Positions 1 to 9,909 of a stretch of DNA of 64,000 nt are shown in pieces. The number at the start of each line of letters is the position of its first letter. Position 1 is the stretch's first letter. The stretch is from Strongylocentrotus purpuratus (lineage: Eukaryota > Echinodermata > Echinoidea > Camarodonta > Strongylocentrotidae), in NCBI RefSeq assembly GCF_000002235.5, contig NW_022145611.1, positions 6,591,242-6,655,241 of the forward strand. The letters are read 5' to 3'. The position numbers and the translations under genes were made by a program. The notes under the pieces are model-generated. The model saw only the letters and a list, made by a program, of their open reading frames with translations, had not been told where the DNA came from and did not search any database.

Positions 1-229
1 GAATATCATCAAAGGGTACCTACACCTATTCTTTGGGGTTCGGTTTCCTTTAATCATACGTATATTCAGATTCTCGGTCATTAAGATTTAACATGTTTGA
101 ATGCTCATATGAAATGCTATTACAAGTCTTATTCAAAATAGGATTGTAGTTAGATCGTATACTGCGGTGGGCCTATAGCACTTTGAACCGTTACAACTAA
201 AGAACAATAAACCGAATTTTTTTAAAAAC

Positions 230-421
230 CTTCATATCTCTATAGATGACATCCTGTGCGTGAAGATAACTAAGGGCGGAGACGATCTCTGCGCAGTAGA
301 ACCGTGCCCTCTCCTCCGTGAACACCCTATCTCTGGATAAATGGAAGAAGAGCTCACCTCCATTCACATACTCCATCACAAAGTAGAGTCTATCTGATGT
401 CTGAAACAAATACTCGAGGGA
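230..421 (-). CDS. AKT: Second copy (A) of AKT exon 7
   Basis: Reads [18 protein letters not shown] onward, ending VIYRDMK. It differs from copy B at two residues: Leu for Phe in the SLEY strand and the usual gatekeeper Met for Thr. Splice sites are intact. Next exons (DFG onward) would lie left of position 1. Confidence 0.87.
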
Positions 422-1287
422 CTAGACGGAGAAAAGATAGAAACGTTTAACTTGAATGCATCTTCCTCATCTAAGCCCATCACATCCTATACAATCAAAC
501 TTTGATTCAATTTCAAAAGAAATTCGCATTCACTTAACATTTTTAACTTGTTCCGACATACATAATTATTTATGGCCATATGAACAGTTTAATATAAGGT
601 GTCGGATATCGTAGAACTTTAACACATACAAAAAGCAAAATCTCTTGTCATTTGGGGCCATGTTATTTGAATTATCTGCAATCGCAACAGATATGACCAA
701 TTTTCACTGAAAGGCTAACAATATTCCAAAACGGTTTTACTGTCCACATGACCTTTACAGAGTCCTAATAATCAATAAATTACTTCTTTACATTTTCATG
801 TCTAATGTTATTGCAATTTCGTTCGAGATAACAGTGAGGTCATACATTTTGACACGCACAAGCCCCTGTCAGTGAGAATGAATAACATTGTCTGACTGTA
901 AGACTACTCTCATTTCTGAAAGTGGCAAATCAGAGTCTGTGTAAATCTGCATTCGCAGACTATGAAGCTATACCACTCCACATGGTACTTGTAAAATACA
1001 GTTAACATCGCATAAATCCCCCCCCCCCCCCCGAGTCATATCAATTTGTTTAACCACACTATGCAACTTAACGTGCTATTTACACTTCCTAACTTGAATT
1101 TGCATAAATCGAAATATTTTCTTTCGCAGTCCAACAGATTTGACTTATGCCCAGTAAACTGGATACTAAAAGTTGATCAACTAGCATTACAACTGTGTCA
1201 GATAGTATGATTTGACAGAAAAAACACACAAGAAGATCAAATTGGTGGGAGAGAATGGTAGAAGGCCAGCTGACATTTTCCACATCC
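421..1287. other. AKT-type intron, copy A, no gene
   Basis: AT-rich sequence between copy-A exons 7 and 6 with a C homopolymer run at about 1,020-1,032. The minus-strand frame at 1,089-1,457 has no recognisable protein features. Nothing else seen. Confidence 0.6.
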
Positions 1288-1675
1288 CTTAAAGATAAAC
1301 TTGAGTTCTGGTAATGCGATTGCATTGTGAAAGAAAAGGTGTGGAATGGATCAGAAAAGTTGATCATATAGCATGTAAGTAATGGTGTGTAATGCAAGGT
1401 TCTGGAGTCATCAAAATCATCATAAATTTGGCAGAGTCTTGGTAAAGTAACAATCACTTACACAGAAAGATGTATGGGGGATCACACATGGTGTCGGGGC
1501 TAGTACTACCCGGCTGATTTCCTTATCTTTCTATACTCATTACTCAGTCAGTATACATTTTCTTCCAAAATTGTTTGGCACATGACATTTATTTGTAATC
1601 TTGAACATTCAGTGTAAGTTTCGTTAGATTCTGTGAAAATTCATTTTTTTACCAGAACTCAAGTCTAACTTTAAG
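1288..1675. mobile_element. MITE with TIR CTTAAAGATAAACTTGAG, copy A
   Basis: About 388 bp with imperfect 26-bp inverted ends (left ...ACTTGAGTTCTGGTAA, right TACCAGAACTCAAGT...). The same family is found at 19,828-20,216, 59,799-60,121, 57,785-58,035 (inverted), 58,380-58,600 and 63,683-63,755, i.e. in introns of both host genes. Non-coding. Confidence 0.7.
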
Positions 1676-1905
1676 AACAATCATTACAAAAAACACAGCT
1701 AGAAATAGTTTACCCCAGTACGAATGATCTCCTACTTGGTGTCTAATGGGTTAATGACTTTAAAATTTATTATTATTTCATATGTAATAATATGCTATTT
1801 GTGTTCATCTTCTAACAGTTTTTGCTGTTTGATTTTTTCTTCTATTTTATTCAAACAGAACAAGTCCTCGAGAAGGAAAGCTGCAAACCCTGCAGAGATA
1901 CTTAC

Positions 1906-1977
1906 CGCTAAAAAGGGGTGACTTATCTTTTGTACCATTCTGTTCTTTGTCAATGAGTTCTCTAGCTCTACTTCATC
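1906..1977 (-). CDS. AKT: Second copy (A) of AKT exon 6
   Basis: Same 24 codons as 20,447-20,518, including Lys in place of the alphaC Glu (LTKN), with intact acceptor and donor. Finding the substitution in both copies argues that it is not a sequencing error. Confidence 0.83.
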
Positions 1978-2577
1978 CTGTGATTAAAAGAGGAGGGAGA
2001 GAAGGAGTGAGAGAAGGAGGGAGAGAGAGAGAGAGGGAGAGAAAGAAGGGAGAAGGAGATTAGGATACTAAAGGAAGAAAAGGCTGGGTCACGAGGGAAG
2101 CCGGTAAGGTTCACAATGTAGGTCATGTAGACTTTCTATTTAAAACTACTGAAATGTTGTGCTTATGACAATTACATTAACCGATGTGAAATAAAAGTTA
2201 TCTGTTACAATATCATATTTTTTAACTCGGACTTAGTAATATTGTTCAGATGAGAAAAAATGGTGCTAAGGTAGTGACTTCAATGCTAAATGTACAGTTA
2301 AATATAATCTGAAAGTTTGAGTGACTGAAACGGGCCATTATTAATGATACAAATTGGGAAAAACTGATCTGATCGATTCCTTAATTCTCCCAACTATATT
2401 ATTACTATTTAATTACATTTTAGGTGAATGTAAATCGTCACAAAGCAATGAATTAGCTCTACATACCTTTTCAGACATTTAAATGTTGAAGAAAAAAAAT
2501 TAAAAGCCTGTTTGATGTCTTATTTTCAAGGAAAACGGTTGGGAGATGTTACTGTTAATTATGGTGGTTTAGAAGGG

Positions 2578-2800
2578 AAATCGCGGACAGACCAAATCGC
2601 GAATTATTCACGACAAAATTGGCATCGAAATTCACGATATCGTCAATTTCGTCGTGAATAATTGGCGATAAAATTCACGACGTCGTCAATATACGAAATC
2701 GCGAATTATTCACGACGAAATTGGTGACGAAATTCACGATATCGTCAATTTCGTCGTGAATAATTGGCGATAAAATTCACGACGAGATTCACACCTGGCT
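2578..2800. repeat. Palindromic 118-bp tandem pair, copy A
   Basis: Two units of about 118 bp, each containing AATTATTCACGACGAAATTG facing its inverse CAATTTCGTCGTGAATAATT, so the stretch can fold into hairpins. Rich in CG and TCGTG/CACGA. No coding content. Confidence 0.8.
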
Positions 2801-2868
2801 GGTTTCGCCGCCAATTATACGTCGTCAATTTTATGTGTCCTTGCTTAGGCGCCACGGATTTATTCAAC

Positions 2869-3600
2869 TGGCATTCTGGAATGTATCCGGAATGCCGGAA
2901 TTGAGTGATTTCAAGTTGGGTGTTTAAGGCTGGTGTTAGTGTTTAATAAACACTAACACCAGCCTAAACACCGAAATGGAAATCAGCTGGTGTTAAGGCT
3001 TTGACCTCTGAATATCGTCAACTTCCGGTAGCTAGTGTTATCGATTTTGTAAAATTGTCGTCTGCTGAACCGACCTTTGTGGCTGGTGTTAATATTTTAC
3101 GTACAAATGTCCTATTCACTAACAATAGCCCCTAGGGATTTAGCAAAAGTGATTTCCAGTTCGGTGTTAGTGTTGTACCGCACAACAGTCAACGCACGAA
3201 CGACGCCAATTATTTATTGTCTGACGATCAAATAAAATATGTGAAACAGGTAATTCATTATATTCTTTTGTGTAAAATGAGTTATTTTATAAGACCAGAG
3301 AAATAGGTATAAATTTATTCTGTACTTTTCATGATATCTTTAGTTTTGATGTAGGCCCTACTATTTTTAAATCATCGTCGTGAAGTCAAGTATGTGGTGA
3401 CGTCACATCTGGTGTTAAGCTATCTATATTGATATCGGTATCGAGCTCTTAATTTCATCAGCAAATTTTTCGCTCGATTTAAGAGCTCTTGACTGCTCTT
3501 AACACTAACACTAACGCTAACACTAACACCCAACTTGAAATCACTCTGTGCGCATTCTGGAATGCATTCTGGAATGCATTCTGGAATGCATTCTGGAATG
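2869..3600. mobile_element. Inverted-repeat element with 37-nt palindrome, copy A
   Basis: Arms AGTGATTTCAAGTTGGGTGTT (near 2,903-2,926) and its inverse (3,528-3,548) bracket about 600 bp. Both outer arms carry CATTCTGGAATG-type repeats (four tandem 12-mers at 3,553-3,602). Just inside the left arm, 2,928-2,964 is a perfect 37-nt palindrome (GGCTGGTGTTAGTG and its inverse). Looks like a foldback/MITE-type element; no target duplication identified. Confidence 0.55.
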
Positions 3601-3769
3601 CTCCTTTGTTCCCTAGACAAAAGGCGCAGATCGCATCGATTTTTGAGAATTGGGCGATTAAAAAGCATGCCCGAGACGCTGGCGATTAATCAGATATGCG
3701 TGATTTCAAATGCCTGCCAAAGTGACTATACCTATAGTTCCAACAGCGGCTCACTTTTAGAAGGAGTAA

Positions 3770-4320
3770 GAACTATTTCAATTTATCTTTTTAAACAGGG
3801 TATAACATTTGTTCTCTCAACTTTTGATAACAGCGAAAACACGTTGTCTCCTAATTGAAGGGGAAAATATCTTGGAATTACGTTTCCATTTTCCAATTAA
3901 AAAAAGTTACGATCGCTTTTTTTCTTAACCGTTAAAATGAATTTTGACGCTACGAGCTGGTTTTAATATAATTTTTTTCCTGCTCGAAAAAAGATTGCAT
4001 TTATATAAAATAAATTGTTTGTCTTTTCAAATTTCTGCCGACATAGTGTTGGAAGTATCATTTTTATATAGACAGCGCGGGGCACCTTTCGAAGGAAAGA
4101 GAGCTATTTTTATTTATCTTTTTAAACAACGTATAACATTTGTTCTCTCAACTTTTGATTTTCTGAAGTTGATAACAGCGGAAACAACCTGGTAAAATGA
4201 ATTTTGACGTTACGAAAGACTTCTAATACAAGTATTTTCCCGCTCGAAAAAGATTACATTTATAAATAATAAATTGTTTGTATTTCCAAATTTTCTGCCG
4301 ACATATGTGTTGGAATATGA
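3770..4320. repeat. Two diverged tandem units, AT-rich, copy A
   Basis: TATAACATTTGTTCTCTCAA and AAATGAATTTTGACG...CTGCCGACATA...GTGTTGGAA occur twice, in the same order, with units at about 3,773-4,062 and 4,102-4,320. No coding content. Lies just 3' of the BEN-type segment and could be its former 3' region. Confidence 0.6.
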
Positions 4321-4465
4321 AAATTCTCTTTCAAGTCTGGAATTCCTGAATGTTGGTGCTCCCCGTGAATTGGATCTCAGCTTGGGCGACCAGGGCTCGG
4401 AAGGCAGGCATTCTTCGGATGCAGGTCTTCATCCTCCACTCTCCGCCGCTCTTGACTCCCCCCCC

Positions 4466-5579
4466 CCCCCCCCGTGGAAGTTAGAAACGGCTAGCTCCTC
4501 TGGCCGATCACCTTGTCCATGAGTCGGATGATGAGATCCTGTGGTCCACTGCAAGCCTGGTACGCCCTCTCGTAGACCTCTCTGTTGACGACGTAGTTTG
4601 CGTTTTCGACGCCGATGAGGACACTCCCGTCGTCGAGTTCAAGGTAGATCGGCATCCTCTTGGCACGACTTCGGTTTGCGTCGACCTGACTCTGCAGTTG
4701 CGTCACCTTCGATGTGAGCTCGGCCTTCTGCACCTTGAGTTCCACGTTCTGTGCCGAGAGTTCCACATTCCGCTGATGGAGGCTGTTGAAAAGAGCTACG
4801 ATGTCCCTATTTGGTAGTTGGTTGTCGACGGCGAAGGCTGGTGGTCGGATGTTGGCGGCGGAGACTGGTTGTCGGTCGGCGAAGGCTGGTGGTCGGGCGT
4901 CGAAGGCAGCATAGATTGGTTGTCGGTTAATGGCGGCGGAAAATGATGGTCGGGCGCCGGCATGGAATGGTCTTCGAAGGGAGGCGTCCTCGGGGATTGG
5001 TTCTCGAAGGGTTGCGGCGAACTCTGGTTGTCGGTAGGGCTGCTCCTCGGGCTCATCGTCTTCCAAGTCGCTTGGTATGTAGAATTGATCGTCGGCTTGG
5101 GTTGGTTGTTGGTTATCGGCGGCGAAGGCTGGTGGTCGGGCGTCGAAGGCGGCATAGATTGGTTGTCGGTTGTTGGCGGCGAAAAATGATGGTCGGGCGC
5201 CGACATGGATTGGTCTTCGAAGGGAGGCGTCCTCGGGGATTGGTTCTCGAAGGGTTGCGGCGAACTCTGGTTGTCGGTAGGGCTGCTCCTCGGGCTCATC
5301 GTCTTCCAAGTCGCTTGGTATGTAGAATTGATCGTCGGCTTGGGTTGGTTGTTGGTTATCGGTGGCGAAGGCTGGTGGTCGGGCGTCGAAGTCGGCATGG
5401 ATCGGTTGTCGGTTGTTGGCGGCGGAGACTGTTGGTCGGACGTCGGCATGGATTGGTCGATGGAGGTTGTTTTCGACAGGGATTAGTTGTCGGTAGGTTT
5501 GGTACTCGGGCTCGTCTTCATAGTCGAATTGATCGTCGTTGATTGGTTGTACGGCCTCGGCGATGATGATTGTTTTACC
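4466..5579 (-). pseudogene. BEN-domain-type coding segment, copy A
   Basis: One frame is open from 5,579 to a TAG at 4,491. In order: acidic, repetitive region (motifs DDQFDYEDEPEYQTYRQ, DARPPAF) with an 81-codon unit repeated in tandem (period 243 bp, 4,968 and 5,211); a coiled coil (RNVELSAQNVELKVQKAEL); then ELDDGSVLIG...VYERAYQ...LIIRLMDKVI, which looks like the first part of a BEN domain (DNA-binding, chromatin factors). After KVI a one-base deletion relative to copy B shifts the frame to GQRS-stop, losing the BEN C-terminus. No start Met or 5' exon was identified; it lies in an AKT intron, same strand. BEN identity is my inference from pattern. Confidence 0.5.
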
Positions 5580-5622
5580 TTACTGCTAATATGCTTGTAA
5601 GTAAACATCCATGGGACCGACG
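5562..5622 (-). mobile_element. tRNA-derived SINE, tail part, copy A
   Basis: Minus-strand GTCCCATGGATG...ACTTACAAGC... ending in (ATC)n. It is the 3' end of the SINE interrupted by the transposon, and it directly abuts the open frame of the BEN-type segment. Confidence 0.6.
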
Positions 5623-6235
5623 CACAGTGGGCCAGTGTAGAATCGCCTCAAAGTGTGCCAAAATTCAAAATTGGCGAATGTTAATTTTTAATTTTTTTTC
5701 ATTCGCTTGGGGAAGAAAACATTCTAAAGAATATTTTTCCACCCATATTTTAATATTTAGCTAGTTTTAAAAGTGTCATATACCCCTGCGAACATGGGAA
5801 ATCTATATGTTGCTCCAAAAATGATAAAAGAGGCAACTTTACAATAGGTGTTGAGAATTTATGAAGGGAAAAGCAATCAACTTGATACTGCGTGCACTTC
5901 TTGCCTATTGGTAACCCAATAAGAAAATACAATGACCACATTTATGGAAGCTTCATTTTGAGAAAAATTACCAACAAATTTCACAAAAAAGGAAAAAATT
6001 GCAATTTTTATATAAAAGTAGCATGTTTATTAGGATTCCGGCGATTCCCGCAGTGATGTTAATCTCAAAATGTCCGCCCAAACCTAAGCTTCCATGTACT
6101 GTATTTCTTTTTGCTAGAATTTGCTACACTGCATGTGCAGCGCTTTTCCTCCCCACGTCCATCGATTATTATTAGGCATAATCGGTACACATTTGTAGTT
6201 TACATTTACGCACAGCCGATTCAACGCTCGTCCGC

Positions 6236-6249
6236 GTAACCATGGCAAC
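6236..6249. promoter_or_regulatory. X-box (RFX-type) motif, copy A
   Basis: GTAACCATGGCAAC matches the RFX consensus GTNRCC-N(0-3)-RGYAAC and is nearly palindromic, continuing into GGTTACG. It lies about 110 bp upstream of the ATG at 6,359 inside the transposon. RFX sites drive ciliary genes in animals. Binding is inferred from the motif only. Confidence 0.5.
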
Positions 6250-6358
6250 GGTTACGTGAGTGTAGAGCGTATAGCGTAGTGTATATTGCTTTCACACGTT
6301 GATGCAATTCGCAATCATATATGGTATCATTCTAGGAGAACTTGGATTGAAATAAACG

Positions 6359-6777
6359 ATGGCGGTATTAAAAAGGCAGCTTTTTCATGCTGTGCATTCA
6401 GCTGGCTTCATTTCAGACATCAAACTGGCATCCGAAACATCCATTGATGCATTATGTGCATATCATAATGTGGGTAACAAGTCAAACATCCCACAAAAAA
6501 CTTCTCAAGAGTTTGTCAAAGACTATTGGATGCTTTCTGTATCATATGCGAGAGAAATGGAACAAGTGTGGTCGTTACCAGGAATATTTCATGAAAGAAA
6601 ATGAGGACTGGCTTAATCAGATATTGACATTCAATACTGAAGTAGAAACATTTCTTGCACAGCAAAACAGCACAGATACCGGGACAGAAACAGAGCCAAC
6701 TTCAGACTTGCCAGGCACTGTCTATGTCTATGTGTTACAATGCATTTTGGCCTTTTCCAATCAGAAAACTGTATTTT
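6359..6777 (+). pseudogene. Broken short coding frame inside the transposon, copy A
   Basis: Starts MAVLKRQLFHAVHSAGF and continues about 45 residues to SNIPQK, then the most protein-like continuation is in another frame (KWNKCGRYQEYFMKENEDWL and on to FLAQQNSTDTGTETEPTSD). The frame break sits at a run of A (6 A here, 7 A in copy B), so a homopolymer indel may explain it. I do not recognise the family. It may be a decayed transposon protein or captured host exon. Confidence 0.4.
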
Positions 6778-7290
6778 AATGACGTGAGAGAAATTTGAAT
6801 TGCTCCAATAGTGTTTCTTAGGTCCAGAAACCCCTTATAAGTTTCACTAATCAGTGTTATATGAACCTGCCTATGTGTTACAATGATTATTTGCCTTGCC
6901 CAATCAGAAAACAGTATTTTGATGACGTCATAGAAATTTAAAATGCTCCAACTGTGTTTCTTAGGTCAAGAAACCCCTTAAAAGTTCCACTAATCTGTGT
7001 AATATGAATCTTTCTATGTGTTTAATACAATGAATATTTGCCTTGTCCAATCAGAAAATAGTATTTTAATGACGTCAGAGAAATTTGAAAATGCTCCAAT
7101 TGTGTTTCTTAGGTCCAGAAACCCCTTATAAGTTCCACTAATCAGTGTAATATGAATCTGTCTATGTGTTACAATGCATATTTGCCTTGTCCAATCAGAA
7201 TACAGTATTTTGATGACGTCACACGGATTTGAAAATACTCCCATCGAATTCTATGGGTCTGAAAGCCCCTTAGATACTTTAACCAGGAAC
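6729..7290. repeat. Four 140-150-bp tandem repeats with CRE-like sites, copy A
   Basis: Units begin at TATGTGTTACAATG near 6,729, 6,872, 7,014 and 7,163. Each contains CCAATCAGAA and an ATGACGTSA-type site (TGACGTCA in two of them; the CRE/ATF core), followed by TTTCTTAGGTCCAGAAACCCC. Located in the right third of the transposon. Confidence 0.8.
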
Positions 7291-7360
7291 TTTATTAACC
7301 TTCTTCAATGAGGAATTAATTTTGGCACACTTTGAGGCGGTTCTGGCCCACTGTGCGACG

Positions 7361-7497
7361 GCTTTAAGTTCTCTTCGAGGGACTTGGTAATGAGGATAAA
7401 TGCCTTACCAAAGGACATGATTGAGTGCATTGACTGGTTTTCGAACCGGGACCTCCCGTTTACAAGACTACTGCTCTACCACTGAGCCATCAGATAC
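7361..7497 (-). mobile_element. tRNA-derived SINE, head part, copy A
   Basis: On the minus strand the head reads ATGGCTCAGTGGTAGAGC (A-box type) and GGTCCCGGTTCGAAAACC (B-box type), then the body ...CCCTCGAAGAGAACTTAAAGC. The SINE is split by the CACAGTG-ended transposon; its tail continues at 5,562-5,622 (GTCCCATGG...ATCATCATC). The head starts within about 10 bases of the AKT exon 5 donor. The tRNA part is followed by SINE body, so it is not a tRNA gene. Confidence 0.75.
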
Positions 7498-7501
7498 TAA
7501 C

Positions 7502-7633
7502 CTCTTGAAGAAATGCTTCTTTCTTGAAAACCTTGATGGCGAACACTTCGCCCGTCTTCTTCTCTCGCCCCAGGACCACCTTGCCAAGGGTTCCCTTTCC
7601 TAGAACTTTCAGCACATCAAAATCATCCATTGT
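7502..7633 (-). CDS. AKT: Second copy (A) of AKT exon 5
   Basis: Translates identically to the exon at 25,848-25,979 (TMDDFDVLKVLGKGTLGKVV onward), with the same splice sites and the same SINE next to the donor. It lies 3' of the last AKT exon and on the other side of the N gap, so it cannot be spliced into the annotated gene in normal order. It is either a second haplotype or part of a tandem partial duplicate whose remaining exons lie left of the window. Confidence 0.85.
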
Positions 7634-8500
7634 CTGCAAAGAAGGGGCGCATCAAAAGTAGAACGGCGTATGTAGTTATATCAAAGGGCGATTTCGTGAG
7701 ATGCGTCCTATACAACATGACTCTTTTATTCACTAATTTCATCCAAACATGATTAATATATGGATATGGCCAACAGCTCTTTCTGGTAACATTATCATTC
7801 ATAAGTGGTCACATTAAGAGATTTGTTAATTTCATTTTTGAATGAAATCTATTATGTGAAACAATTCACAAAAATATACAAACGATGTTGTTGTCATCAA
7901 CATCTCAAAGCTATGACGTGACTGCATGCCCACACGCGTCCCAATAGTAAACAGCAGAGATTGTTTTCTGTAAGTAAAAACCTTCAAGCTTATAAAGAGG
8001 ATAAAGTACGCAGCATGTCAAAATCGTTATCAGTAGGAATATTGCCATATCTTGAGCTCATTAATATTCATAAAATCTGAAAACGACAAAATCACAAATA
8101 AGTTTTATCTACTTTTATGTTGTCGTTATGATAAAACATAATCAAGACTAAAACAAAGAAAGAAAATACATATCATCATTGAAGACTCTAATACAAGTTC
8201 AAATTTATGTTAAAAAACAATGCCTATCAAAAAAAACCTGATTAAAAAAATGATAAAACCTAAGTGTGCCCATGCCTTGAGCCATAATGCATGGCCGTCC
8301 AGAGGATTTTTTATGTTGGGGACCGAGGTAAAATGCAATAAATTATTGAAAATTTATTGCATTTTCTGTTTTTTTATTTTTTTATAATGGAAACTGCCCC
8401 CTAACCCTAGCCCCCGCTGCGTACAGTCATGGTTCAGTGACAAAGCAATGGCCTCGTAACTGTGAGGCCCCAGGATCAACCCGTGTCGATGTGCTATATT
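7634..8500. other. Intron upstream of exon 5, copy A
   Basis: AT-rich, no gene. Its last 230 bases contain a small hairpin (AAAATGCAATAAATT and inverse near 8,333-8,370) and GTGAGGCCCCAGGATCAA, sequence shared with 26,630-26,846 and, more diverged, with 9,780-10,010. Confidence 0.6.
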
Positions 8501-9000
8501 NNNNNNNNNNNNNNNNNNNNNNNNNNNNNNNNNNNNNNNNNNNNNNNNNNNNNNNNNNNNNNNNNNNNNNNNNNNNNNNNNNNNNNNNNNNNNNNNNNNN
8601 NNNNNNNNNNNNNNNNNNNNNNNNNNNNNNNNNNNNNNNNNNNNNNNNNNNNNNNNNNNNNNNNNNNNNNNNNNNNNNNNNNNNNNNNNNNNNNNNNNNN
8701 NNNNNNNNNNNNNNNNNNNNNNNNNNNNNNNNNNNNNNNNNNNNNNNNNNNNNNNNNNNNNNNNNNNNNNNNNNNNNNNNNNNNNNNNNNNNNNNNNNNN
8801 NNNNNNNNNNNNNNNNNNNNNNNNNNNNNNNNNNNNNNNNNNNNNNNNNNNNNNNNNNNNNNNNNNNNNNNNNNNNNNNNNNNNNNNNNNNNNNNNNNNN
8901 NNNNNNNNNNNNNNNNNNNNNNNNNNNNNNNNNNNNNNNNNNNNNNNNNNNNNNNNNNNNNNNNNNNNNNNNNNNNNNNNNNNNNNNNNNNNNNNNNNNN
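8501..9000. other. 500-N scaffold gap
   Basis: Exactly 500 N. Round, fixed-size gaps are placeholders used by scaffolding software, so the true distance and even adjacency across it are not measured. The left contig ends in sequence whose near-identical partner is at about 26,846. Confidence 0.98.
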
Positions 9001-9260
9001 CAGGGGTTTTAGGTATTTAATAACGGTCAGAAGAGCATTAAGGGGGCCCCCGCCCTAGGGCCCTTGGTAGGGTCCGGTGGCGGAGCCCCCGTTAGCTCTG
9101 GGGTTTTAGGCATTGAATTACGGTCAGATGATCATATTTTGATACTTCATTTGTGACATTAGCAGGTCACTTATTTTTTTCTCTCTCTTTCTTTCTTGTT
9201 CTCTGTAACATACTTTTTCAAAAAAGTGAGGGGGGGGGGGGCTCGAGCCCCCGAGCCCAG
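9001..9260. repeat. GC-rich dispersed repeat
   Basis: GGGGTTTTAGGTATTTAATAACGGTCAG occurs here in two diverged forms, and the inverse of the same family (GGTATCAAAATATG...GTAATTTATTGCG...AACCCCTGAG) is at 52,450-52,620. Followed by a G run and GCTCGAGCCCC. Probable transposon end. Confidence 0.5.
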
Positions 9261-9666
9261 CCATTCTTCAGGCCCTGACATGAAGGCTTCTAAATAAGTA
9301 TATATTTCGCCCGACTGTAAGTTGGGGAATTTCTAATTTTCCAACAAACGCTTTAAAAAGGTATGACTTACACAAAAATTGAGAAAAATACCGGAAAATC
9401 ATGTCATTTAAGCAACATTTGTAAATCACTGGTATAGAATAAGAAATTACCCCCCCCCCCCATAATTACGCCAGCGTCAGGGTCTCATGTCTTCTCACCC
9501 CTATAACAAAAAAACACACGCTTTCCCATCCTCTCACAATATTCCCACGATATGCGCGTATCGCTAAAATGCAAAAACCTCCATTGATAAATACAGGTGG
9601 CATGCGGAATGTTTAGGATATTTAATTCCTGTTAACGTTCCTTTTCTTTGAATGGAATTTTCATGG

Positions 9667-9909
9667 CTAGGGTACGTCGACGCCCCCACAAAAACAAAAA
9701 ACAAAGAAAATGCAATAAATTTTCAATAATTCATTGCATTTCCCCCAGTCCCCAATAGGAAAAATACCTCCGCAGGGCCATGCATAATGGTTCAAGGCAT
9801 GCCCACATAGAAGATTTTTTAATGTTGGGGGTCGGGGCAAAATGCAATGAATTATTGAAAAATTATTATTGTCTTTTTTTGTTTTTGTGGGGGCGTCGAC
9901 GTACCCTAG
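9667..9909. mobile_element. 243-bp inverted-repeat MITE
   Basis: Begins CTAGGGTACGTCGACGCCCC and ends with its exact inverse; arms of about 80 bp continue through CACAAAAAC and AAAATGCAATGAATT. The centre (CATGCATAATGGTTCAAGGC) is shared with 8,277 and 26,630. Confidence 0.75.

Larger units (their letters stand above)
5623..7355. mobile_element. Transib/RAG-like TIR transposon remnant, copy A
   Basis: Ends are inverted repeats of about 38 bp starting CACAGTGGGCCAG; copy A has 5 extra bases in its left end. Both ends abut the direct repeat CGACG (5,618-5,622 and 7,356-7,360). Removing the element plus one CGACG rejoins a SINE (ATGGGAC-CGACG-GCTTTAAG), so the boundaries are exact. A CACWRTG terminus with a 5-bp target duplication is the signature of the Transib superfamily and RAG-type transposons. 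The inside holds an X-box site, a broken short frame and a 140-bp tandem array; no transposase catalytic domain was recognised, so it is non-autonomous or decayed. Confidence 0.7.
1..8500. repeat. Large duplicated block, copy A
   Basis: Colinear with 18,554-26,846 along its whole length, with scattered single-base differences and indels. Copy A has about 180 bp (2,096-2,270) and about 85 bp (6,126-6,215) absent from copy B, one more ATTCTGGAATGC unit near 3,555, and lacks about 60 bp of the BEN-type repeat region. Exons, SINE, transposon and palindromes are all shared. The block stops at the N gap. Confidence 0.95.

Noticed and set aside
5623..5629. A functional V(D)J recombination signal
   Set aside because: The heptamer matches, but the nonamer match is weak, the context is a transposon end, and there is no antigen-receptor gene nearby. 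Only the transposon interpretation is kept.
8437..9058. Frames of about 190 codons across the N run
   Set aside because: They are made almost entirely of unknown bases.
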